Position numbers and translations under genes: made by a program. Below are positions 35,355-46,833 of a DNA stretch of 64,000 nucleotides, piece by piece. Source of the stretch: Struthio camelus. Its lineage: Eukaryota; Chordata; Aves; Struthioniformes; Struthionidae. The stretch is taken from positions 74,501 to 138,500 of the forward strand of contig NC_090981.1 of assembly GCF_040807025.1 (NCBI RefSeq), in the 5' to 3' direction. Within the stretch, counting starts at the first letter, position 1, and the number at the start of each line of letters is the position of its first letter. Below the pieces are notes generated by a model. The model was not told where the DNA came from. It saw nothing but the letters and a program-made list of their open reading frames with translations, and did not search any database.

Positions 35355-38300
35355 CTCAATGTCCCCCACCAACTCCTTCTCCTTCCTTTGCCTCTTCCCC
35401 TGCCTTTCCCCAGCCCTCTTTCTCCTTCTCCTTCATTTGACTCTCCTCCTCCTTCCCCCTGCCACTTCCTCTGGGCCTTTTGTTCTGGCCCTCTTCCTCC
35501 AGCCCTCTTCCTCCTCCTCCTTCCTTTGCCTCTTCCTCCTCCTTCCATTGCATCTTCCCCCTCCTTCCTCTAGGCATCTTTCTTCTTCTTCTTTTGCCTC
35601 TCCTCCTCCTTCCTCCATCCCTCTTTCCCTGGCCCTCTTCTTCCTTCCTTTGCATCTTCCCTCTCCTTTCCACGACCTTCTTCCTCCTTCTCATTCCTTT
35701 CCCTCTCCCCCTCCTTCCTCCAGCCCTTTACCTCCAGCCCTTTTGTTCTGGCACTCTTGCTCCGACCCTCTTCCTCTGGTCTTCTTCCTTCTCCTTCCTT
35801 TGCCTCTTCCTCTGGCCCTCTTCCTCCTTCTCCTTCCTTTGCCTCTCTTCCTCCAGCCCTATTTCCTCCTTCTCCTTCCTTTGCCTCTCCTCCTCCTTCC
35901 CCCAGCCCTCTATCCCCTTCTCCTTCCTTTGCCTCTTCCTCTGGCCCTCTTCCTCCTTCTCCTTCCTTTGCCTCTCTTCCTCCAGCCCTATTTCCTCCTT
36001 CTCCTTCCTTTGCCTCTCCCTCTCCTCCCTCTGGCCCTGTTCTCCCAGCTGTCTTTCTCCTTCTCCTTCCTTTGCCTCTCCCACTCCTTCCTACGTCCCT
36101 CTCTCCTCGGCCCTCTTCCTCCTTCTCCTTCCTTTGCCTCTTCTACTCCTTCCTCCAGTCCTCTTCCTCCAGCCATCATCCTCCTTCTCCTTCCTTTACC
36201 TCTCCCCCTCCTTCCTCTGGTCTTCTTCCTCCTTCTCCTTCCTTTGCCTCGTCTACTCCTTCCTCCAGTCCTCTTCCTCCAGCCATCTTCCTCCTTCTCC
36301 TTTACCTCTTCTACTCCTTCCTCCAGTCCTCTTCCTCCAGCCATCATCCTCCTTCTCCTTCCTTTACCTCTCCCCCTCCTTCCTCTGGTCTTCTTCCTCC
36401 TTCTCCTTCCTTTGCCTCTTCTACTCCTTACTCCAGTCCTCTTCCTCCAGCCATCTTCCTCCTTCTCCTTCCTTTACCTCTCCCCCTCCTTCCTCTGGTC
36501 TTCTTCCTCCTTCTCCTTCCTTTGCCTTTGCTCCAGCCCTCTTCCTCCGGCTCTCTTCCTCCTTCTTCCTTCCTTTGCCTCTCCTCCCGCTTCCTCCAGC
36601 TGTCTTCCTCCGGCCCTCTTCCTCCTTCTCCTTCCTTTCCCTCTCCTCGTCCTTCCTCCAGCCCTCTTACTCTGGCTCTCTTTTTCCTTCTCCTTCCTTT
36701 GCCTCTCCCCCTCCTTCATCCGGCCTTCTTCCCCCTTCTCCTTCCTTTGCCTCTTTCTCTGGCCCTCTTCCTCCTTCTCCTTCCTCTAGCCTTCTTCCCC
36801 CTGGCCCTCTTCCTCCTTCTCATTCCTTTGCCTCTTCCTCCAGCCCTCTTCCTCCGTTCCTCTTCCTCCTTCTCCTTCTTTTGTGTCTCCCTCTCCTTCC
36901 TCCGACCCTCTTCCTCCTCCTTCTTTGACTCTTCCTCCGACCCTCTTCCCCCTTCTCATTCCTTTGCCTCTTCCTCCAGCCCTCTTCCTCCGTTCCTCTT
37001 CCTCCTTCTCCTTCCTCCGCGTCTCCCTCTCCTTCCTCCGACCCTCTTCCTCCTCCTTCTTTGACTCTTCCTCCGACCCTCTTCCCCTGGGTCTCTTCCT
37101 CCTTCTCCTTCCTTTGCCTCTCCCACTCCTTCCTCTTTCCCTATTTCTCTGGCCCTCTTTCTTCTCCTTCCTTTACTTCTTCCTCCTCCTTCCTCTGTCC
37201 CTCTTCCTCCTTCTACTTCCTTTGCCTCTCCCTCTGGCCCTCTTCCTCCTTCTCCTTCCTTTGCCTCTCCTCCTCCTTCCCCCAGCCCTCTTCCTCCTTC
37301 TCCTTCCTTTCCCTCTCCCCCTCCTTCTTCCGGTCCTTTTCCTCTGGCCCTCTTCCCCCGGCCCTCTTTCTCCTTCTCCTTCCTTTGCTTCTCTTCCTCC
37401 TTCCTCTGGCCCTCTTCCTCATGCTCCTTCCTTTCCCTCTCCCCCTCCTTCTTCTGGCCCTTTTGCTCTGGCCCTCTTCCACCTCCTCCTTCCTTTGTCT
37501 CTTCCTCCGGCTCTCTACCTCCTTCTCCTTCCTTTGCCTCTTGCTCCGGCCCTCTTGTTCCTACTCCTTCCTTTGACTCTTCTTCTGGCCCTCTTCCTCC
37601 TTCTGCTTCTTTTGCCTCTCCCCCTCCTTCCTTTACCTCTCCCCCTCCTTCCCCTTTTTTTGCCTCTCCCCCTCCTTACTCCAGCCCTCTTCCTCCTTCT
37701 CTTTCCTTTGCCTCTCCTTCTCCTTCCTCTGGCCTTCTTCCTCATTCTCCTTCCTCCAGCCCACTTCCTCTGGCCCTCTTCCTCCGGCCCTCTTCCTCCT
37801 TCTCCTTCCTTTGCCTCTTCCTCCTTCTTCCCTCAGCCCTCTTCCCCCTTCTCCTTCCTTTGCCTCTCCTCCTCCTTCCCCCGGGCCTCTTCCTCCTTCT
37901 CCTTCCTTTGCCTCTCCCTGTGGCCCTCTTCCTCCAGTCCTCCTCTTCCTTCTGCTTCCTTTGCCTCTGCCCCTCCTTCCTTCAGCCCTCTTCCTCCTGC
38001 CCTCTTCCTCCTCCTCCTTCCTTTGCCTTTCCTCCCGGCCCTCTTCCTCTGTTCCTCTTCCTCCTTCTCCTTCCTTTTCCTTTCCTCTGGCCCTCTTCCT
38101 CTGGCCCTCTTCCTCCTTCTTCCTTTGCCTCTTCCTCTGGCCTTCTTCCTCCTACTCCTTCCTTTGCCGCCCTTCCTCCTTCATCTGGCCCTCTTCCTCC
38201 TTCTCCTTCCTTTGCCTCTTCTCCTTTTTCCGGCCCTCTTCCTCCTGCCCTCTTCCTCCTTCTGCTTGCTTTGCATCTCCTCCTCCTTCCTCTGGCTCTC

Positions 38301-39045
38301 TTCCTCCTTCTCCTTCCTCTGGCCCACTTCCTCTGCCTCTCTTTCTCCTCCCCTCTTCCTTCTTCTCCGTCCTTTGCCTCTCGTCCTCCTTCCACCGGCC
38401 CTCTTCCTTCTTCTCCTTCCTTTGCGTCTCCTTCTCCTTTGTCCGGCCCTCTTCCTCAGGCCCTCTTCCTTCTTCTCCTTCCTTTGCATCTCCTTCTCCT
38501 TTGTCTGGCCCTCTTCCTCAGGCCCTCTTCCTTCTTCTCCTTCCTTTGCGTCTCCTCCTCCTTCGTCCGGCCCTTTTCCTCCTTCTCCTTCCTTTGCCTC
38601 TCCTCCTCCTTTCCCCGGCCCTCTTCCTCCTTCTCCTTCCTTTGCCTCTCCTCCTTCTTCCCTCGGCCCTCTTCCTCCCTCTCCTTCCCTTTCCTCTCCT
38701 CCTCCTTCCTCCGTCCCTCTTCCCCCTTCTCCTTCCTTTGCCTCTCCTCCGGCCCTCTTCCTACTTCTCCTTCCTTTGCCGCTTCCCCTGGTAGTCGTCC
38801 CCCAGCCCTCTTCCTCCTTCTCCTTCCTTTGCCTCTTCCCCTCCTTTCTCCAGCCCTCTTCCTCCTTCTCCTTCCTTTGCCTCTCCTCTTCCTTCCCCCA
38901 GCCCTATATCCCCTTCTTCCTTTGCCTCTTCCTCCTTATTCCCCTGACCCTCTTCCCCCTTCTCCTTCCTTTGCCTCTCCTCCTCCTTCCTCCGGCCCTC
39001 TTCCTCCTTCTCTTTCCTTTACCTCTCCTCCTCCTTCATCTGGCC
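35355..39045. repeat. Pyrimidine-rich minisatellite (CTTCCTCCTTCTCCTTCCTTTG)
   Basis: About 3.7 kb of units near 40 bp, CCTCTTCCTCCTTCTCCTTCC + TTTGCCTCTCC... with GGCCCT or CCAGCCCT spacers. The + strand is overwhelmingly C and T and has almost no A, so frames up to 900 codons stay open (Ser/Pro/Leu/Phe repeats) without being genes. Polypurine-polypyrimidine tracts of this length can adopt triplex (H-DNA) structure. Confidence 0.95.
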
Positions 39046-39585
39046 CTCTTGCTCTTTCTCCTCCCCTCTTTCTCTTTCTCCTTACTTTATCCCTCTTTTT
39101 CTTTCTCTGTCTCTGTCTCTCTTTCTCCTTACTTCTCCCCTCTTTCTTTCTCCACCCCTTTCTCTTTCTCCTTACTTTGCCCTGCTTTCTCCTTACTTTG
39201 CCCTTACTTTCTCTTTCTCTGCTCCTTTCTCCTTACTTCTCCTCTCTTTCTCCTCCCCACTTTCTCTCTCCTTACTTCTCCCCTCTTTCTTTCTCTGTAC
39301 CTCTTTCTCTTTTTCCTTAATTCACCCCTATTTGTCTTTTTCCGACCCTCTTTCTCTTTCTCCTTACTTTGCCCTGCTTTCTCCTTACTTTGCCCTGCTT
39401 TCTCTTTCTCCGCCCCTTTCTCTTTCTCTGCCCCTTTCTTTCTTTTTACTTTGCTCCTTTCTCTTCCTCTGCCCCTTTCTTTCTCCTTACTTTGCCCCTC
39501 TTTCTCTTCCTCCACCCCTCTTTCTCTTTCTCCTTACTTTGCCCCTCTTTCTCTTTTTCCGACCCTCTTCCTCCTCTTTTGTCAC
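39046..39585. repeat. Pyrimidine-rich satellite (CTTTCTCTTTCTCCTTACTTTGCCC)
   Basis: A distinct T-richer unit that bridges the minisatellite on the left and the (TCTCTG)n array on the right, about 20 copies with variants such as CTCCGCCCC. The occasional TTAC introduces the only regular A. Confidence 0.9.
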
Positions 39586-42500
39586 TTTCTGTCTCTGTCT
39601 GATTCTTTCTGACTCCCTCTCTCTGCCTCTCTCTCTGAGTCTCTCTGCCTCTGAGTCTCTCTGCCTCTGAGTCTCTCTGCCTCTGTCACTGTCTCTCTCT
39701 GCCTCTGAGTCTCTCTGCCTCTGAGTCTCTCTGCCTCTGTCACTGTCTCTCTCTCTCTTTCTCTCTGTATGTCCCCCTCTGTCTCTGTCTCTTTCTCTGT
39801 CTGTCTCTGTCTCTCTGGCTGTCTCTGCCTATCTGCCTGTCTCTGTCTCTCTGTCTGTTTCTATCTGTTTCTCTGTCTCTCTCTCTGTCTCTCTCTGTCT
39901 CTCTCTGTCTCTCTGTCTGTCTGTTTTTGTCTCTTTCCATATCTGTCTGTCTGTCTCTCTGCCTCTGTCTGCCTCTGCCTCTGTCTGTGTCTCTCTGTCT
40001 CTCCCTCTGTCCGTCTCTCCCTCTGTCTCTCTGTGTCGCTCTCCGTCTCTCTGTCTGTCTCTCCGTCTCTCTGTCTGTCTGTCTGTCTGTCTGTCTCCGT
40101 CTCTCTCTTTGTCTCCGTCTCTCTCTTTGTCTCCGTCTCTCTCTTTGTCTCTGTCTCTCTCTGTCTCTCTCTGTCTGTCTGTCTCTCTCTGTCTGTGTTT
40201 GTTTCTGTCTCCATCTGCCTCCGTCTCCCTCTTTCTCTGTCTGTCTGTATCCGTCTGTCTCCGTCCCTGTTTGTCTCTGTCTGTCTCTCTCTCTCTGTCT
40301 CCGTCTGTCTATCTCTGTCTGTCTATCTGTTTCTGTCTGTCTCCATCTCCATCTGTCTATCTCTGTCCTTGTTTATCTCTGTCTCTCTGTTTGTCTGTCT
40401 CTGTCTGTCTGTCTCTCTGTCTGTCTGTCTGTTTCTCTCTGTCTATCTCTGTCTTTGTCTCTATCTCTGTCTGTCTCCATCCGCCTCCGTCTTTGTCTCT
40501 CTGTCCGTCCCTGTTTGTCTCTGTCCCTGTTTGTCTCTGTCCCCATCTGTCTCTGTCTGTCTGTCTCTATCTCCATCTGTCTCCATCTGCCTCTGTCTGT
40601 CTGTGTCTGTCTCTGTCTTTGTCTGTCTGTGTCTGTGTCTGTGTCTTTCTGTCTTTGTCTGTCTCTGTCTCCGTCTGCCTCCGTCTGTCTCTGTCCCTCT
40701 CTCTCTCTGTCTGTCTGTCTGTCTCTGTCTCTTTGTCTGTCTGTCTCTGTCTGTCTCGGTCTCTTTCCTTCTCTGTCTCTTTTTGTCTCGGTCTCTGTCT
40801 CTTTCTGTCTCTGTGTCTGTCTGTCTCTGCCTCTCTCTGTCTCTCTGTTTCTCTGTCTGTTTGTCTCCGTCTGTCTGTCTGTCTCCGTCTGTCTCTCTCT
40901 CTGTCTGTCTCTGTCTCTATCTCTGTCTCTCTGTCTGTCTCTGTCTCGGTCTCCATGTGTCTCCATCTGTCTGTCTGTTTCTGTCTGTCTCAGTCTTGGT
41001 CTCAGTCTCTGTCCTTCTCTGTCTCTGTCTGTCTCGGTCTCTGTCTCTGTCTGTCTGTCTCTGTCTCTTTCTGTCTCTGTGTCTGTCTCTTTCTCTGTCT
41101 CTGTCTGTCTGTCTGTTTCTGCCTCTGTCTGTCTCTGTCTCTATCTCCATCTGTCTCCGTCTGCCTCCGTCCCTATTTGTCTCTCTCTCTGTGTCTGTCT
41201 CTGTGTCTGTCTCTGTGTCTGTCTTTGTCTGTCTCTGTCTGTCTGTCTTTTTCTGTCTCTATCTTCGTCTGTCTCCGTCTGTCTTCGTTTCTGTCTGTCT
41301 CCATCTATGTCTGTCTCTTTCTTTGTCTGTCTGTCTGTCTCTGTCTCTTGCTCTGTCTCTGTTTCTCTGTCTGTCTCTGTCTGTCTCCGTCCCTCTCTCT
41401 CTGTCTCTGTGTCTGTCTCTGTCTCGCTCTTGGTTCGTCTCGGTCTTGGTCTCTTTCCTTCTCTGTCTCTGTGTCTGTCTCTGTCTGTCTGTCTGTGTCT
41501 GTCTGTCTCTGTCTCTCTGTCTCTGTCCCTGTCTTTCTCTGTCTGTCTCTGTGTCTCCCTCTGTCTCTCTCTGTCTCTGTCTCAGTCTGCATCTGTCTCC
41601 TTCTATCTGTCTGTCTCTGTCTGTCCCTGTCCCTGCCTCTCTGCCTGTCTGTGTCTCTGTCTGTCTCTCTCTGTCTCTATCTCTAGCTCTTTGTCTCTAT
41701 CTCTAGCTCTCTGTCTCTCTGTCTCTCTCTGTCTCTAGCTCTGTCTGTCTGTCTGTCTGTTTCTGTCTGTCTCGGTCTCTGTCCCTGTGTCTGTCTCTGT
41801 CTGTCTGTTTCTGTCTGTCTCGGTCTCTGTCCCTGTGTCTGTCTCTTTCTCTGTCTGTCTGTCTCTGTCTCTGTCTCGCTCTCAGTTCGTCTTGGTCTCT
41901 TTCCTTCTCTGTTTGTCTGTCTGTCTGTCTGTCTCTGTCTCTCTGTAGTCTCTGTCTGTCTGTCTGTCTCTTACTGTCTCTGTGTCTGTTTCTGTGTCTG
42001 TCTGCATCTTTCTCTCTGTCTCTGCCTCTGTCTGTGTGTCTGTCTCTCTATGTCTGTCTGTCTGTCTGTCTGTCTCTGTCTGTCTCTGTCTGTCTCTGTC
42101 TCTCTGTTTCTGTCTGTCTGTCTCCATCCACCTCCGTCTGTCTCCGTCCCTCTGTCTGTCTGTCTGTCTCTTACTGTCTCTGTCTCTTTCTGTGTCTGTC
42201 TACATCTGTCTCTCTGTCTCTGTCTCTGCCTCTGTGTCTGTCTCTCTGTCTCTCTCTGTCTCTGTCTCTCTCTGTCTCTGTCCATCTGTTTCTGTCTTTG
42301 TCTCTATCTCTGTCTGTCTCCATCTGTCTCCATCTTTGTCTCTCTGTCTGTCTCTCTGTCTCTCTGTTTCTCTGTCTGTTTGTCTCTGCCTGTCTCTGTC
42401 TGTCTCTGTCTCTGTCTCGCTCTCAATTTGTCTTGGTCGCTTTCCTTCTCTAGCTCTGTGTCTGTGTCTGTCTGTCTCTGTCTGTTTCTCTGTCTGTCTG

Positions 42501-42980
42501 TGTCTGTCTGTCTGTCTCTCTGTAGTCTGTCTCTATCTCTCTCTCTCTCTGTCTGTCTCTCTCTCTCTGCCTCTGTCTGTCTCTCTCTCTCTGCCTCTCT
42601 CTCTGTCTCTCTGTCTTTGTCTCTTTCCGTCTCTGTCTGCCTCTGCCTCTGTCTGTCTGTCTCTCTGCCTCTGCCTGCCTCTGCCTCTGTTTGTGTCTGT
42701 CTGTCTCTCTCTGTTTGTCTCTCTGTCTCTGTCCGCCTCCGTCTGTCTCCGTCCCTCTCTCTCTCTGTCTGTCTGTCTCTGTCTCTGTGTCTGTTTCTGT
42801 GTCTGTCTGCATCTGTCTCTCTGTCTCTCTGTCTCTCTGTCATCTCTCTGTCTCTGCTTCTGTCTCTCTCTGTCTCTCTCTGTCTCTCTCTGTCTCTCTC
42901 TGTCTGCCTCTGTCTCTCTCTGTCTGCCTCTGTCTGCCTCTGTCTGCCTCTGTCTGCCTCTGTCTCTCTCTCTGTCTCTG
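39586..42980. repeat. (TCTCTG)n / (CTGT)n microsatellite, block A
   Basis: 3.4 kb of CTCTGT and CTGT words, with CTCCGT, CTCGGT and CTCCAT variants. Absence of A on + leaves all frames open (Cys-Leu-Ser-Val repeats), which are spurious. It resumes at 47,725 on the far side of the ERV-L-like element. Confidence 0.97.
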
Positions 42981-43005
42981 TCAGAGACCTCAAAGGGGTC
43001 TCTGA
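42981..43005. repeat. 9-bp inverted repeat at array/element junction
   Basis: TCAGAGACC (42,981-42,989) and GGTCTCTGA (42,997-43,005), seven bases apart, exactly where the microsatellite ends and element sequence begins. Confidence 0.85.
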
Positions 43006-43011
43006 GGATTC

Positions 43012-43058
43012 ACTGTTCTCGGATGCACAGTATAATGACCACTCTCACCCTTTCCTTG
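43012..43058 (-). mobile_element. LTR fragment at ERV2 3' end
   Basis: About 47 bp (TGTTCTCGGATGCA then TATAATGACC and CTCTC, CCCTTTCCTTG) closely match 47,089-47,135 inside the 5' LTR. It abuts the broken RNase H end on one side and the palindrome plus microsatellite on the other, so an internal deletion removed integrase, env and U3. Confidence 0.8.
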
Positions 43059-43420
43059 AGGAATCTTCTACAAGAGGCATAATCTTAGTGTGTTTATCAA
43101 TCAGCCTCATTATTCCAAAAGTGGGCAGGGATCCTTTCTGATGGGCAGACACATGTCCTATTGCAATTGGTCGAGATTTTGCATGTCTCAGGATTTGTTG
43201 CCATATCTCCTTTCCCCAAATGTCCTGGTTATTTACCTGCCAATTATTTCTTTGCCAATTCCTCAACCATTGTGTGGTTCCCGCCCAGACAGCATAGGAG
43301 TCGGTGTAAATAGTACTAGCTCCAGCTTCTAAAGCCATTAAAATGGCTTGTAGTTCAGCCAGTTGGGCAGACCCCCGATTTGGGTGGTTATGACTTGTCA
43401 ATTAGCCACTGACACAGCAG
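43045..43420 (-). pseudogene. ERV2 RNase H
   Basis: Read on minus: NRGSAQLAELQAILMALEAGA (catalytic Glu), then IYTDSYAVWAG (catalytic Asp), a Trp/Gln-rich middle and VSAHQKGSLPTFG with the domain's conserved His. This is a typical ERV-L RNase H C-terminal two thirds. The first catalytic Asp is not in an open frame, and the domain ends abruptly at LTR sequence near 43,058, so the following integrase is gone. Confidence 0.85.
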
Positions 43421-43487
43421 TAGCAGTTCCTAACCATTTGCCCTCACATCTCTTGGCAGACCCATCAGTAAGCCATACCCCTTTGGG

Positions 43488-44114
43488 TCATTGAGGATCA
43501 AATTTGGGTACTTCACTTATTGGGGAGTCAGGTTCCTCCCCATATTCTTTGGACATTCCTATTCTCTGGACTTCTTCAGTTAGCTTCCCTTCACTTGGAC
43601 TCTCATTGCCTTCTGCTCTAGAGTGAAGATACAAGGCCCATCGCTGTACTGTCATCTTGTGAGCCACCCCAGCAGGGAGAGGTTGTCTGGCTAGGATAGA
43701 TTTCAAGACCGGGAGGGGTAGTTTTAAATGTACTTTCCTATCTCATGTGATATTCTCAGTGTCTAATAGAGCTAAATAGGCTCCCAGCAAAACTCTCTCA
43801 AATACTGAATAGTTGCATTGTGCTCCCTGCCATGCTTTTGATCCAAACTGTATAGGCTGCTTGCCTTGGCCTTCGCTTACCGTCTGCCACAACCCCCACC
43901 AGGCCCCGAAGTCTCCTACCATCACATGCAATACAAAAGGATCCTGGGGGTGTACCAGGCCTAATGACTGATAAGCTTCTACTTCTTCCTTTAATGTATT
44001 AAGGACTGACTTAGCCTGCTCATTCCATTCCCATTTGGCTGATTTCTTTAATAAGTTATATAAAAGTCTAGCTAGTATACTGAAACATGGTATGTGTTGC
44101 CTCCAGAATCCCAA
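43488..44114 (-). pseudogene. ERV2 RT thumb/connection
   Basis: Two open pieces (44,114-43,743 and 43,706-43,488) separated by stops. FWRQHIPCFSILARLLYNLL and KKSAKWEWNEQAKSVLNTLK are the familiar thumb/connection blocks after the palm, and QPIQFGSKAW the connection. A stop lies at about 44,120 between palm and thumb. Confidence 0.8.
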
Positions 44115-44129
44115 TGTGCCAAGAATTCC

Positions 44130-44820
44130 TCATAGGGATTTCTTAATACTTGGGTCGAATAGGTCCCGGACATCCTTCAGGACATCTTGAGGTATCTCTT
44201 TTCTGCCTCCTACCCATCGTACACCCAGAAACTTTACTTCCTGACTCGATCCTTGCTGTTTTTCCTGTGATATCTCAATCCCTAATGTGTCGAGCCAACA
44301 GATAACAGCATTCATTCCTTCCTGTACATGTTGTTCATCATCTCCCCCTATCAGTATGTCATCTATATACTGAATAAGTGTGACTCCTGTTGGCATTGTT
44401 ACTTCCTCTAGTACCTTGGCTAGTTGAGCGTGGGCTAACGTAGGACTGTGTTTGTATCCCTGGGGTAATTGTGTAAAGGTGTACTGGATCCCTTCCCATT
44501 TAAAAAAAAAAACTTCTCCTGGTCTTGTGGGGACAATGGGACCATAAAGAATATATCCTTTACATCGAGGACTGCCATCCATTTAAACCCAGTGATGTTA
44601 AACTGATTTGATATTTCTGCCAAACTAGGTACAGCAGCAGTGAGCAGCTGCGTGGTAGCATTCAATTTTCTATAGTCCACAGTAAGTCTCCACGTACCAT
44701 TGCTTTTTCTCAAAGGCCACACCAGGGAGTTAAAAGGGGAGTGGGTTTTCTTTATAATTCCTTGCCCCTCTAAATCTTTAATTAATTCATTCACTGGTTT
44801 CCTAGCCTCTGGTGGGATTC
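44130..44820 (-). pseudogene. ERV2 reverse transcriptase, fingers and palm
   Basis: PFNSLVWPLRKSNGTWRLTV opens the fingers, AVLDVKDIFF holds the first catalytic Asp, TQLPQGYKHSPTLAH the conserved LPQG block and LIQYIDDILIGG the catalytic YIDD. A frameshift sits at an A-run of about 11 bases (44,502-44,512 on +), switching frame inside FFF-rich sequence after QDQEK; homopolymer slippage is the likely cause. Confidence 0.9.
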
Positions 44821-45240
44821 AATATTGCGGTGTGTTCACAATTTGGCTATCGGGCAATGGTTCAATCATCTGCAGCAATGTCACTTGGGCTAGAGTGCAA
44901 TCCAATGGGGCAAATACCTGTGGGTTAGCAATTTCCCACTTCCCGAAGGAATCTATCCAACTCTGGCCACGAAGGACAGCCATCCCAAGTATATTCATTT
45001 TCCCCAATAATAGAGTAGGCCATACTACTCAACCATTGGCTAGTTCCAGCTTAGCTTTAACCACAGGGTGTGTTGTAACCTTCCTGTTAACCCCTACAAT
45101 AGATACTGATTGACGTTTTAGTGGGGGAGCACGTTTATATTGTTCCTCATTTATCATAGATATTTGTGCTCCAGTATCAGTCAAAAAGTTCAGGTGGAGT
45201 TTTTTTTTTTTTACAATTACCGCCATTTCTGGGGACACCT
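44821..45240 (-). pseudogene. ERV2 protease
   Basis: Aspartic protease active site FLTDTGAQISM follows a Lys run encoded by a long T-run on + (45,200-45,212), and the later ILGMAVLRG corresponds to the retroviral ILG(M/R)D helix, here with Ala in place of the usual Asp. A stop near 45,029 splits the domain; its C-terminal part leads into the RT start. Confidence 0.8.
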
Positions 45241-45294
45241 CCTGAGTTACACCAGTACTGGCGGCTAGTACGAGTGTGGGAGGTGGCCCGTCAT

Positions 45295-46640
45295 TTAGTT
45301 TTTTAAATAGTTTCCTTCCTGATCAGTTTGGGGCAGCGGAGGGTAAAGTCGTTGGTCTTGGGCACAAATTTCAGTGCTGCCATGCATTTTCTGCAGGAAT
45401 TGGCAGCAGTTACCCCCATTACCAGATCCCTTTCTGCTAGGATTTTCATGTGGAGTAAGGGTGGGATACCCAGCTAACTGATGGAGAACTGCAGCGGGCA
45501 GCCCATTTATCTGTTCTGATTTCAACCCCTTATCTAGGCATAATTTCCACAGGATTTGTCTGTTGCCATTAGCAACTTCCTTATCGTGTGGCTGGGCTGG
45601 TTTACTGCCTCCTTGTTGTGGTGGCCCTGCTTTTCGAGCCACATTGACCACCCTATGTTTTACCTTAGAGGGCTGGTACAAGGGTAAGTCTGCCATCAAA
45701 CAATCTAAGACCACACCAAAGGTGTCCCTCCCCCCTATCCCAGCCCGAACAGCCAGAATTAGGGGCTTAAAATGGGGTTCTGCACCCTTAACTAATGGTT
45801 GGCGGCTCGGAGGAGTACACACCTCAGCCCACGGGCTTGGCTCGTTAGGTGGGGAGCTGTGATGGGGGGGCTGCTGTTCCAAAAGGGAGACAGCAGCTGC
45901 CTTTAACATAGCACTCTGTAGGGAGCTTGGGTCACCCCAGACAAACATATTTTTGGCTCCCCTCTCCAAAGGGTGAATAGTGTGGGCCCATCAGACCAGA
46001 CTGGTCCAAAGTTGGGTCACCCTCCCAGGGATGGTAGGAAGGTGAATTCCTGGTCCCAGCTGCAATGCTTCTGACTCCTCTGCCATTATCTGCACTTGGG
46101 CAGCTCCCATTTCCCACATTCAAGCTAACCACTCCACTGGAGACTCTACTGGTTTCTTTTGATACTCCTGACTCAAGTTATGTAATTCTATCCCAGTATA
46201 TGCTCGGGTAGTAATGGAGAGGCCAGGAGCCTGATCTTTTTTTACTGGTGCTCCGGATTGTTCGGTTTTTATAACTGGGCATGCAGAAAGGGGTGAATCA
46301 TATTCCTCATTATCATATCCTGAAGGTAAAGGATCAGCATTTTGGTCAAACTTTAAGTGGATCTATGCTATTTCCCTTCAGCAATTTCTCATGTTTATTC
46401 TCTGCCTGTGCAATGATTAAAGGCTGTAATTTCCCTTCTAAATACTTAATGCGTCGGCCCTGCTCTACTGACTTGTTTTCCCAAACCATTTTCTCCATTT
46501 CAGCTTCCTTCCTATCACTGTGGGCTGCTTCTAGGAGATTTTCAGCCTCCTCCAATTTGTTCAAGGCTGCTTTAAGGCAGCTGCCTAGTTGCCAGCACAT
46601 GGCATCTTTGCCCTTTCCTTTCTTTAACTTATTCATATTC
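45295..46640 (-). pseudogene. ERV2 gag
   Basis: From the primer side: a coiled-coil N-terminus (46,636-46,346, ALNKLEEAENLLEAAHSDRK), a broken middle, and a 224-codon piece (45,969-45,295) with GRDTFGVVLDCLMADLPLY and a basic Gln/Gly/Pro-rich segment. A heptad coiled coil at the start is characteristic of spuma/ERV-L type Gag. I see no CCHC knuckle. Confidence 0.65.
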
Positions 46641-46811
46641 CTCCACTTATCATGCTCATTCTAAATTGCATCCGGATCTCTGCAATGTTTCTCTACCCAC
46701 TGCGAGTCTCACTTTGGGTTTTTCCACCCCTGTCTGAAAGTGCTCCGCAAGCCGTTTCCGGGCTTCTTCAGCATTATGATCTCGGGAGGACAGCATGGCT
46801 AACACACCGGA

Positions 46812-46829
46812 ATCCCACTTCTGACACCA
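46812..46829 (-). promoter_or_regulatory. ERV2 primer-binding site, tRNA-Leu
   Basis: On minus TGGTGTCAGAAGTGGGAT, complementary to the CCA-ending 3' terminus of tRNA-Leu (...TCCCAC.TCTGACACCA), located 4 bases inside the LTR end. Leu priming is the hallmark that named ERV-L. Confidence 0.85.
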
Positions 46830-46833
46830 AATA

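Noticed and set aside
35359..41738. Very long Ser/Pro/Leu and Cys-Leu-Ser-Val frames, up to 909 codons
   Set aside because: Consequence of near-absence of A on + in pyrimidine arrays; three frames are open at once.
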